A stretch of 64,000 nucleotides of DNA, taken from Cranoglanis bouderius. Lineage: Eukaryota > Chordata > Actinopteri > Siluriformes > Cranoglanididae. The translations under genes were made by a program, and so were the position numbers. The notes beneath the pieces were generated by a model that was not told the origin of the DNA, ran no database searches, and saw nothing but the letters and a program-made list of their open reading frames with translations. The stretch lies in contig CM042540.1 in assembly GCA_023630585.1 (NCBI GenBank), positions 17,638,574-17,702,573 on the forward strand, given 5' to 3'. Each line of letters begins with the position of its first letter. The first letter of the stretch is position 1. Shown one piece after another: positions 25,231 to 36,800 of this stretch.

Positions 25231-26813
25231 TACAGTGAGGGAAAAAATTATTTGATCCCCTGCCGATTTTGTACGTTTGCCCACTGACAAAGAAATGATC
25301 AGGCTATAATTTTAATGGTAGGTGTATTTTAACAGTGAGCGACAGAATAACAACAAAAAAATCCATCAAAATGCATTTTAAAAAAAGTTATAAATTGATT
25401 TGCATTTTAATGAGGGAAGTAAGTATTTGATCCCCTATCAATCAGCAAGATTTCTGGCTCCCAGGTGTCTTTTACACAGGTAACGAGCTGAGATTAGGAG
25501 CACTCTCTTAAAGGGACTGCTCCTAATCTCAGTTTGTTACTTGTATAAAAGACACCTGTCCACAGAAGCAATTAATCAATCAGATTCCAAACTCTCCACC
25601 ATGGCCAAGACCAAAGAGCTGTCCAAGGATGTCAGGGACAAGATTGTAGACCTACACAAGGCTGGAATGGGCTACAAGACCATCGCCAAGCAGCTTGGTG
25701 AGAAGGTGACAACAGTTGGTGCGATTATTCGCAAATGGAAGAAACTGTCAGTCTTCCTCGGTCTGGGGCTCCATGCAAGATCTCACCTCGTGGAGTTTCA
25801 ATGATCATGAGAATGGTGAGGAATCAGCCCAGAACTACACGGGAGGATCTTGTTAATGATCTCAAGGCAGCTGGGACCATAGTCACCAAGAAAACAATTG
25901 GTAACACACCACGCCGTGAAGGACTGAAATCCTGCCGCTCCCGCAAGGTCCCCCTGCTCAAGAAAGCACATGTACAGGCCTGTCTGAAGTTTGCCTGAAT
26001 GATTCAGAGGAGAACTGGGTGAAAGTGTTGTGGTCAAATGAGACCAAAATCGAGCTCTTTGGCATCAACTCAACTCGCCGTGTTTGGAGGAGGAGGAATG
26101 CTGCCTATGACCCCAAGAACACCATCCCCACCGTCAAACATGGAGGTGGGAACATTATGCTTTGGGGGTGTTTTTCTGCTAAGGGGACAGGACAACTGCA
26201 CCGCATCAAAGGGACGATGGACGGGGCCATGTACCATCAAATCTTGGGTGAGAACCTCCTTCCCTCAGCCAGGACATTGAAAATGGGTCGTGGATGGGTA
26301 TTCCAGCATGACAATGACCCAAAACACACAGCCAAGGCAACAAAGGAGTGGCTCAAGAAGAAGCATATTAAGGTCCTGGAGTGGCCTAGCCAGTCTCCAG
26401 ACCTTAACCCCATAGAAAATCTGTGGAGGGAGCTGAAGGTTCGAGTTGCCAAACGTCAGCCTCGAGACCTTAATGACTTGGAGAGGATCTGCAAAGAGGA
26501 GTGGGACAAAATCCCTCCTGAGATGTGTGCAAACCTGGTGGCCAACTACAAGAAACATCTGACCTCTGTGATTGCCAACAAGGGTTTTGCCACCAAGTAC
26601 TAAGTCGAAGGAGTCAAATACTTATTTCACTCATTAAAATGCAAATCAATTTATAACTTTCTTGAAAGGCGTTTTTCTGGATTTTTTTTGTTGTTATTCT
26701 GTCTCTCACTATTAAAATACACCTACCATTAAAAGTATAGACTGATCATTTCTTTGTCAGTGGGCAAACGTACAAAATCAGCAGGGGATCAAATACTTTT
26801 TCCCCCCACTGTA
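25231..26813 (+). mobile_element. Tc1-like transposon, full length
   Basis: Terminal inverted repeats begin TACAGTGAGGGAAAAAAT-like on the left and TACAGTGGGGGGAAAAAGTA on the right (complement). They include the GATCCCCTGC and CGTTTGCCCACTGACAAAGA blocks and are about 190 bases long. The unit is 1583 bases with a TA target. This is the least decayed copy in the window. Confidence 0.95.
25601..26603 (+). pseudogene. Tc1-like transposase (DD34E), frameshifted
   Basis: ATG at 25601 opens MAKTKELSKDVRDKIVDLHK and the bipartite DNA-binding domain. A one-base shift lies near 25740, and a deletion of about 10 bases near 25994 ends the middle frame. The last open stretch (26019-26603, 194 codons) covers the catalytic domain through ATKY and a stop. 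In it the first catalytic Asp is Asn (VLWSNETKIELFG). The second Asp (QHDNDPKH) and the Glu (NPIENLW) are intact with 34 residues between them. The protein would not be catalytic even if the frame were continuous. Confidence 0.95.
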
Positions 26814-27051
26814 GCTCATTATCAGGTAACTAGCATTAACCTTATTTTGACATGTTCCTGCAAGTGACCCTGTATTATTCACTGTGTGTATTTGTCTGTG
26901 TGCAATATAATGTAATTTACTGCAATTACCAAAGCAAAAAAAACCCAAACTTTTAAATAATTGCTCATTAATTATTCAGAAACCATTGCATTCAATACAG
27001 ACACTTATGAGTGACCCTGTAATACCTTATTAAGGCCTTTAAGTCAGAAAA
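26814..27051. other. Spacer between transposon and BRIP1 polyadenylation signal
   Basis: AT-rich, with no feature seen. Confidence 0.5.
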
Positions 27052-27057
27052 TTTATT
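27052..27057 (-). terminator. Polyadenylation signal AATAAA, long BRIP1 transcript
   Basis: AATAAA on the minus strand, 49 bases beyond the stop codon of the last predicted exon (27107-27109). Its placement supports 27107 as the end of a real 3' terminal exon. Confidence 0.65.
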
Positions 27058-27106
27058 TCAAATAAAATAAGCCTAAGAACATGGTCTTATTAAACTTAAC
27101 CTGAGA

Positions 27107-27369
27107 TTAAGCATAGTGTTTCTGATATAAGTATTGATTATTGTTCATAGCTTTATATTTGGGTGTATTTTCTTTCCACAAGAATTCTTCTTCTGACATA
27201 AAATTTGCCAGTGAAAGTACCTGGTCAAGATCAGGGTCCTTAGGGTGCTGGACCTCTGCTGCCATGATAATGGCACAATCAGCATGGTCAGACACACAAG
27301 TCTGACACTGCAGCAGCTGGGTCACTGAACACTTGGCCTTGTTCCATATTGCATTGTACGAGCACAAGC
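27107..27369 (-). CDS. brip1: BRIP1 exon 18 (window numbering), terminal, cysteine-rich tail
   Basis: The acceptor AG lies at 27370-27371 with a weak pyrimidine tract. The first two bases complete a Gly codon with the last base of the previous exon. The exon encodes 86 residues and ends at TAA (27107-27109). It contains NAIWNKAKC, then a CQTC pair with a further Cys seven residues on (SDHADC), and an acidic/aromatic end (EEEFLWKE). This suggests a small metal-binding fold, possibly zinc. The open frame begins with a TTG codon and has no upstream ATG of its own, which fits an internal exon end rather than a separate gene. Confidence 0.68.
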
Positions 27370-30300
27370 CTTTTGTTTATGTGGGTTTGTATGCACACAG
27401 TGAGCAAACAGAGGTAGAAAAAGAGAGTAGGAAAAACATGAGATGACACATTTAAGTCCCATTTCACCAGAAATATCTAAACAGAAAACACTAAATGCAT
27501 CAAAAGATCAGAGGCTCTTAAGCAGTGGGGCGCTCAATAGAGTAAAATATGAACAAACACAACGGTCCTTTAGAGTGTGTGTTTTTCAGACATTTTTAGT
27601 GGCTTTGGCACCAAGTATTCTTAGGAAGCATGAAAGGATGATGCGATAGATTTAACAAAAGCGATTTCTACCAATGTTTAGATACATTTAAGCGCAAAAA
27701 CATACAAGACAATACACAGAAAAAATTTCTGGTAAATCAAATGCAACACAATACAGCTCACCTATTTTATTCTCAGGCATGTAGGGCTGAAGTGAACAGC
27801 GCAGGGTCTGTAAAGCTAAGCTGTTCTGGACCATTAGTAGGGAATTGCCATTAGTGGCTCTTAAGCGACCGCACGGACATTGTGGTCTCTCACCCGACTG
27901 CTCCAAGCTCTCCACTAACTCAGACACTTCTACTTGTTTACACAGTGCACTCTGTACTACACCTAAGGAGACAAAAACACTTAGCATGGGTTTTATATTT
28001 CATGTTCAAATAGGCTACAATATATCTCTAGCATATTTATTCATTTTTCTACCAGATAAAAGATATACATATACTGCAGCCTAATGTTGTCATTTATATG
28101 TGCCTATTATGCAGCAAAAGACTGGTAGCTACAAGCTAGTGGTTGTAAACCACTATCATTTACAGGGCATACAATTTAAAAGTTAGATTTAAAGTTGTAT
28201 TTACAGAAATACAGTGCTATGAAAAAGTATTTGCCTGTATTTCCTGATTTCTTCTGTTTTTGTGCACATCTCATAGATTTTACATCAAAGGAGTCTTGCA
28301 TCAATAAAGGTCACTGTTCATGACTACACTATCTGAAAGACACTGCGCAAAAATGGCATCCATGTAAGAGTGATGAGGTGAAAACCACTGCTAATCCAGA
28401 AGAACATTAAGGTTCATCTGAATTTTGCTAAAACACATCTTGATGATCCTCAAACCTTTTGGGAGAATGTTCTGTGGATTGATGAGTTGAAAGTGGAACT
28501 GTTTGGAAGACAGGAGTCCCGTTACAGTTGGCGTAAACCAAACACAGAATTCCACAAAAAGAACATCATACCAATGGCCAAGCATGGTGGTGGCAACTTG
28601 CAATAATTGAGGGAAACATGAATTCTGCCCTCTACCAGAAATCCTAAAGGAGAATGTCTTCAGTCTGAGTTACCATCATGAGTTGCATCATTAATGAAGC
28701 CTGTAGCAGAAGCAGCCATGCAAGCCCAAGCCATGACATTACTATACCTCCACCATGCTTGACCGATGCTTGTCCGATGACCTCAAATGTTTTGGAACAT
28801 GAGCAGATCCTTCCTTTCTCCACACATTGGCCGTTCCATCACTTTGGTTGAGGTTAGTCTTGGTTCCAGAACTTTTGAGGCTCATCTTGGTAGTTCTTTG
28901 CCAATTTCAATCTGGCCTTCTGATTCTTACTGCTGATCAGTGGTTTGTATCTTGTGGCCTCTATATTTCTGCTCTCAAAGTCTTCTTTGAACGGTGAATT
29001 GTGATACCTTCACCACTGCCCTGTGGAGGTTGCTGGTGAAGTTGTTTTTGGGTTTTTCTTCACTGCTCTCACAATTTTTCAGTCATCAACTGCTGCTTTC
29101 CTTGGCCGACCTGTTCAGTGTCTGGTTGTTAGTACATTAGTTGTTTCTTTCTTTTTCTGGACATTCCAAATTGTTGTACTGACTATGCCCAATTCTTGTG
29201 CAATGGATCTGTTCAATTTTCCCTCTTTTCTCAGCTTCAAAATGGCTTGCTTTTCTCCCACAGCTCACTGGTCTTCATGTTGGTTTATCCTTTTTAACAA
29301 CAAATGCAGTCCTCACCGGTGAAACTCAGGGCTCACACCAAGAGTAGACATTCAGAGCTATTAACTGTTTAAACAATCAATCAGTCTAACAGGGCACATG
29401 GACATCAAGATCTGGACACGGACATCATGGTTCAAACAAAATACTGGCAACTACAATAATAGTTAAACTGACCTTGAGCAAAAGGAAGGAGCTCTGTCTG
29501 GCAAAAACCACAGTGAAGTCCTTTCATACATGGTGAACCACTGGAAAATTGCTGGAAATGAAAAGCACTTGACAATAGGGTCACACTTGAAAAAATCTCA
29601 GCACTCTGCATACCCACTAGATTAAACATTTACCTTCTGTCTTTTGTCAGGCTTGATTTTAGAGATTTTATCATTTTCCATCACATTGATCTGCCTGCTT
29701 TTCCTTACACATGACCTTTGAACTCTGATCCCTGTAAATTTGACCACATAACAGGTAACTTCAAAACAAGAAGGGTTACGTTACAAAATCTACGAACGAT
29801 ATGTTTTTGTACAATATTGTTGATGCCATTAAATCATTCGAAGTGGTTAAAGACCTTTTCCTACCTTTCTGACAAACACCTGAGGCATCACTCACTTCTC
29901 CTGTTTGATGAGGAGAACTGTTCCTCGCATTAGATACAGCCAAATGTCTCTGACGTTTTCTATTCTGTGGATCTGGAGTGACAATTTCAAAGCTCACTGC
30001 AGACTGACCCTCAGCAGTGACCTCATGACAGTCTTTTGCTGTGGGTTTAGCATAGCTCAGGCGCTTTGTTGCTGCTCTCCTTGTTGTTCTCCTCACTGTC
30101 AGCGCTGTACTCTTTGCTTTAGGATTACTGTACTGCATACAGAAAACTGAGGTCTGCATGGTCTTTGACATGGAGCCGCTTTGACATTCAGAATTCTCTA
30201 TACTCTCTGCTTTCAGCACTATTGCTACTTGGGCTTCTGTGGTAACTACATCCTTGCCTTGAGCTCTAATGTCCTGGACCAGGGGTAAAGCAGGAGTCTG

Positions 30301-32363
30301 GATTGGTCTTTCTGAAGATCGTGAAGCTGCCTGACTACTCCCTTGCTTTCTGTGTTTGCAAACTTTCTCTTTCTTCCTCTCCACTGCACTGTGACCTACC
30401 AAACCGAGTAAAGTTGATAAGAACCTCATGCAGAAACTGTACAGTCATCTCATTCCCAATATTTGAGAAAATACTAACAAAGTACCAAATGTCTGAATCT
30501 ATTTATTTTATTTAATCAATTATGGAAATAACTTCAAATTATAAAGGCTTCATATTAAGCTGTGCTTAACTGACATTGTTTATTGCAGTGGTTAGCACAA
30601 CTTGAAGTTGAGGCTGAGTCATACTTACACCAGAAACCCATGTTCTGTAGACTATCAATAAATAGTAATATTCTGTAATTAATTTATGCTGGACTTATGG
30701 ACTTATTCTTAGTCAGGGCTGAAACTTAGTTTAGATGGATATCATTATCAGGTATTAGTAATAAAAAGACAACCATTAAACACTCTTAGGAACATACATT
30801 TAAAAGGAACGTTACCTTTTAAATAAAATATATATTGTGGCAAATTTATGGTGTGCAAATAAAATATTTAAAAATATTTCAATTTTAGATGAATTTCTCA
30901 AAAAGCTAAAAGTTTTATAAAATGAATACAAACCTTTGTAGTAGTCCCAACTTTAATACCATTTAATAAGACATTTTTTCAGTTCAGCACATTCGTTAAC
31001 AAAAATCCCTCTTCAGTTACCCTTTGTTGAGGTCCGAATCAGCGTAACAAGTGGTGGATAAATTGAATGCAATTACATATTTCAGGGATAGATATATTCT
31101 CTGGCTGTGGTAGAGTCTAGCCATGTGGTAGGTCTTACATGGGGGCAGACAGCTTATTAGAATATCTTGAACAGCCAATTCCCACATTCCTCCCTTGCAC
31201 AAGATTGCACTGATACTAATGGAGCAGCCGCCATTCCCGCAATGCAATTACAATCACTTGGCGCAACACAGATGAAGAGGGATGAGATTTAATTGAAAGA
31301 CATTCTCTCCCAGTGCCTCTGTAGCCCCCACATTAACGACATCACTGCATAAAGCCATCTAACAAGACAATTCTTGTCAGACTAATAGCATTTAATTTGA
31401 CCAAGACATCTCCCCCGCTAGAACTGAAGAGTTAGAACAAGGGCTCCAATAATGCTAATGTGGCTCAATGATTTATTGCAAAGAAAAATGGTGGTCAAGC
31501 AAAGGTTCTAGGTAAAAAAGGGCTTAAGAGAAACACTCTATGTTCATATTGAGGACAAAATAAATAAAAATCTACAGTAATTGAGCTGAAGCTGTTTTCA
31601 GATAACTGTGTCTGTGTCTATTTATTTATTTTTTTGTCATGTGCTTTCCTTGGATTCAAAATTAAAGCATTCACTCCCATTAAAAACAAGAGGAAAATGG
31701 CCTTCTATCATCTCCCATTCCACACTCATTCAAATCCAATGCCAGGCATACAACAAAGGGAAAGAAACTCTAGTGCTGACAACAAGCACTTTAAAGTGAT
31801 TCACCTCAGGGCAGAGGTGAAGTTACTGTACACAGATTTCTATCACTAAAGAGCCCAAACCACAGATCATCTGAGACTGCATGTGCACTTTTTGAAACCT
31901 GTACATTTACGTGAAGAATCTGCCTAGGAAAAAAAAGACTGTTCAGGGCTTTTACGCCATAACATCCACCACCATAGAAAGAGAATACAAATTATATTTT
32001 ATTGCATGTTCATATTCAGTACATTAATTATTTTTGCTTTTTTTTATCTGTTAAAAATAACAAGAGCCTTCTGTGGCCGTTTATTGTAGCTACACAACTT
32101 TTGCCTTATTTATATTCAAAGGACATTCAATTAAAATTTTACTGACCAGTAATATTGGTGTAAAAAAACTTTCAGCCATGAGAAATGAACTGCATTAGAA
32201 ACCTTTCATCTCCCCCATTCCACTTCACAGACAGTACAGGTCCACTCATTAAAATCATCCTGACACTCATTTTAACACAGTGCAAAAAAATTGCAGGATT
32301 GCGTTAAAATCAGCTCTGAAAATTAGCTGTGTTTTTACAGTCCCACAGTACTCACACCAACGC

Positions 32364-32405
<42 letters not shown>

Positions 32406-33771
32406 CATACATACACACACACACACATACACACACCATGGTACAGCTTTATATTTATTTACCATTTAGAAATGTTACAGTTTTTCAGTCATCGATTGCA
32501 ATGACCTGTGGCTGACTCCCCTGAGAGATGCAGTGCGTAGTGAGTTTACCTGCTTCTCTGTTTGATGCTTTCTGCCTGGATCTGGAGAGCCTACGTGACT
32601 TGCTGCTGCTGTTGTGTTGTTGCTGTGTGGTCCTGTCCTCACTGCCTATACTACAGCTCACCCCTGCCTGCTCTGCTACACTCTCAGACAACACACTGTC
32701 TCTGTTAGGGGAAACACAGTCTCTTTCAGGAAACACAGCAGCTCCTTTAACATCACTAGAGCCAGCACAGGTCCTCGTTTGGCCCTTCTCGGAACTGAAC
32801 AACTCCTCAGGCTGTCCGTCAGCCATCTTTCCGGTGGGGCAAAGAAGCTCTTCCATCTGAAGAGGAGTTTCCTCTGTAGATGCTGTAGGTGACCTCTCAT
32901 CGTCCTCTATACCTGCTGCAGCGGACTCCTCATCTTCTCCTTCAAACAGCTCTGGGGTGTAGAAGATACTCTGGTCCTCCTCTTCGACATCTTCAGGTCC
33001 TGCTACACTAGTTTCCTGATTGGAAATACAGTATGGAGGTGTCTCAACAGGGGACAGGGCTAGTGGCTGAAGAGGAGGGTCAGGTGGAATCTCATTCAGT
33101 TTGTTCTCAGGAACAACTTCAGTCTGATCTTTCACTGCCTGATCAGGTGCAGAAACGGTGTCCTTATTAATGACTGCTGAATTTACACACTGATCCAGGT
33201 CCTTCATGGTGTCTTTAGATTGGAAGATAGGGGTCCTTAATCGAGAACTGACTGGAGTGGAAGTGAACAGGTTGGGTATTGTTTTTGGTTTTGGCAGGAT
33301 TTTAGGGACATTACACTGAGGAATTAGTGATTCTGATTGATGCTGTGAAGGCTTCTGGTCACCTAACCAAAAATAAAGACAAAAAGTAAGCCTTAAACAC
33401 TATAAATTCACAAAAAGGTCACCTCCGAAAAGTACACACAAAGAATCAAGTTATTTATTTATAAGCATCTGCAAATCATCTGCTTGAATTACTGTACTTG
33501 TAACATGACATCAGACAAAGAAACATCAGGCGTCAAGATTGTTACATATATATGATATACATACTACCAAAGGGAAAAAAAACAGTAAATAAACACACAG
33601 TAAATAAATACTAGTAATACTAGTCAAGAATCAGCTCAAGAACCAGTTTTAAAAGCACTATCTAAAGACAGCATTGAAGGAGTACTCCAACATTTTGTCT
33701 AAACACTGCACACGTACACACATATACACACACACACACATACACCCACACACACACACACACACACATAC

Positions 33772-33858
<87 letters not shown>

Positions 33859-36800
33859 GCAGAAAGCTTTCATATTTTTTTTTTTTTCTAAAGTGAACGG
33901 TATTTATAAGTTAAGGTCTAAATCTGTATAAATGGTCCTTTAAGAATAGTTCTACAGAGAGAAGAACCGGTGGCTGTGTTACCAGCAGAACCACAAAAAC
34001 TGTAATGACATACTTTTGACCTCGTCAAGTGCATGCATACCACGAAACCTTGGGGAAATCATAATTAACCAGACTTACATTTTATTGTATTGCTCCAGTG
34101 TCCAAAACTTGGATAAAGCTACATAAAATAAGGCAATCTGTCATGTCTGTCTCATTCCAAGACCAGGGGTGGATATATAAGTAGCCTGGACACCCGGGGC
34201 AAGCAGATTTAATGTCAGCTTATTCGTTTTTCATTTGTAGTTACCTGGTGGACGAGTAGGTTTAACAACCGGAAAAAGAAAATAAATCCTACTTCCTACT
34301 AACTTTTGGTATGAATATTTAAACTTAATGCACTTTATGTTGGTGCAAAACACGTATATGCTCTATAACACATCCCACAATCCCACAGCCTTCTGCACTA
34401 CACAAATCAGTCGTGCCATGATCTGGTTCATGGTAGAATGTTTTTCACAAGGCGGATTAATTAGCATGTATGGCATACAGTATTTTCAGAATAAGGAACA
34501 CACCTACGTGGAAACACTGACAAAAACCCAGCAAACTAAAATCTCTCTAACTAACACTACAACTCTCCTGCTAGAACAATACACGCAAGTCGCCTTACAG
34601 TACTGTGCAAAAGAAATGCTGTAGAGCAAAGATGCCTTCAAAATAATGAAATTAAATGTTTCTACATTTAAAAAAAATACAGTAAAGAGCAATAAACAGT
34701 AGTAAATGAAACAAAGTCAATATTTGGTGACAAAAAAATGAAAATAAAAATAGTAGTCTCTGGTACAATTTGTGCAGTTTTATAAGGAAATGAGCTGGTA
34801 AGTTTTATTGAGCATCTTGCAGAACCAGCCACAGTTCTTCTGGAGACTTTGACTTTCACACTTGCTTCTTATTTTTGCAGCGAAACTCAGCAGCCTTCAT
34901 TGTGTTTTTTGTCTGAAAAGTGTCTCTTATGTAATATGCTGCTTTCTTTACTGACATGCACACATTTTTCTGTAACATTTAATTTTGTGCTAGAAAACTA
35001 ATGTTTGGGAATCTAAAATGTTTTTTGTACTGACTTGATAATGTAGAAGTCATAAAATAAAACATCTATAACAAGGTTTGTACTAAAAAAAAAAAAATAG
35101 GGTGCCTAAAACATTTGCACAGTACTGTAAGTAATATTTTTATTAACAATGCGAGAACATCATAGCCAGAATGTGGTGTTTTTGTCAGAATCACAAACAC
35201 AGTGTGTTACATTAGAAGACATTATCAGGAGTGGACACGTGGAATGGAGTGGACTATTTTTACACAGTCACCCCCTCTCCAGGAATGTTTCGTTTAGTTT
35301 ATATTAATGCACTTAACTAGCAAACCAGCTGGCCATACATTATTATATGACATTAGCTACATTAGCTAATGTGTTCGATTATGTTTTTCCAGACAACCAA
35401 AACATTAGACTGGGTAACACACTGGAGTTTTCACTTGCCAGTTGGGCTAGGTAATGAATTTAGAGTCATGTATTGTCAGAATGCTTGTCTGGAGTACACA
35501 CAATCTACAGGCATGGTAGATAGACCATAGTTTGAAAATAAACACACTAATATTATTTTTATGTTAAAAATATAAGTGACTACAAGCTGGAGGGAGACCA
35601 TGTACCTGCTTCTGAAGAGTGCATGACAGAGGGAACGGTAATCTGACCCTCAGAGCTCAGGCACTGGTGCAGTTTCGGAAGCTCAGGAGGGGACTGTAGA
35701 GCAGATGACTGAGTCCTGGGGGACTCGTGGGTATTCTGAGAAAGCTGCTCAGTGTGGCTCTCTACTTCTCCCTGCTGGCTCTGGGAGAAGGACCCCAAAG
35801 ACTGCATGGCGCTAGTAAAGCTGTCATGATGCTTCACCAGCTGACGCACCCACTTGGACAGGCCTAGGTTGAGTGTGTGGAAAGAGTGTGTTAGACAAAC
35901 CACATCCCTGATCTCTATTTCCATAACCATTCCACCGCTTGATCATCTACATATATAAACTTTCCTGTGGTAGGTGTTTTCAATTCTGTTTTGACCACTA
36001 TGTGCAAACGATAGTGCAGATTTTCATGAAATCAACACTTCTGGCTCTACCACTGCATGTAAAAGAGCAGAGACCTTATGTACACATTGTTTGGCAACTG
36101 TTCATGCATGGGTATCTCACAGTAAAAGACCACTATCACCATCTAGTGTTTGCAGACCTGCAACTACACAACAATGAGATGACGGACCTTTTTTTAAACA
36201 GCCACTAAAACATAGATGGCATCAGAATTAGAGTAAACCATTTCCTCATTAGTTTACCTGTGATATACTTGTTGGGGTTGGCTCTAAAACGGTCGTCCAC
36301 TAAAATAAGTGCACCCCAGTCATTTCTATGCCGAATACACCTGTGGAGAGCAAATGGATGATGATTTTGATGAAAACATAACACTCATCAATTATTTACT
36401 ACATTCATTCGTTTTCAATAACCGCCACTGCAAAAAAAAAAAAAAAAAATTCAAAACAGTCACTCTAAATGTAGACAGGATTCCAATTAGCACATTATAC
36501 TTTCAAATGCTCCATATTATACATTCTGTGCAGCATAATTACAATAATTGTGATGCAATTACAAGACTTTTGGCAATATTAATATTTATGTCATCAGTAT
36601 TACTCAGCAACTATCTGATGAAAAATCTCTAATACGTACCTTCCCAAAGCCTGATTTAGGGCCCGGTACGCCTGGATCTCATACCATCGGCCTCCAGGAA
36701 GAAGGCCTCTGGATTTACAGTGCTGGTCATTGTATTTCATCTTCAGTTCAACCTGTAACCCAAATGAAAATACGGATTTAAACATAAAAGAAAACAACAA

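Noticed and set aside
27107..27367. An independent small gene MCSYNAIW...
   Set aside because: The first codon is TTG, not ATG, and the sequence joins in phase to the preceding exon.
29473..29583. Shorter version of exon 16 using the better acceptor TTTCATTTCCAG
   Set aside because: It would enter in phase 0, whereas exon 15 leaves one base, so the frame would break.
32485..33207. Treating the 240-codon frame starting MKDLDQ as a stand-alone gene
   Set aside because: The frame continues upstream to a strong acceptor at 33362 and matches the C-terminal exon of FANCJ, so the Met is internal.
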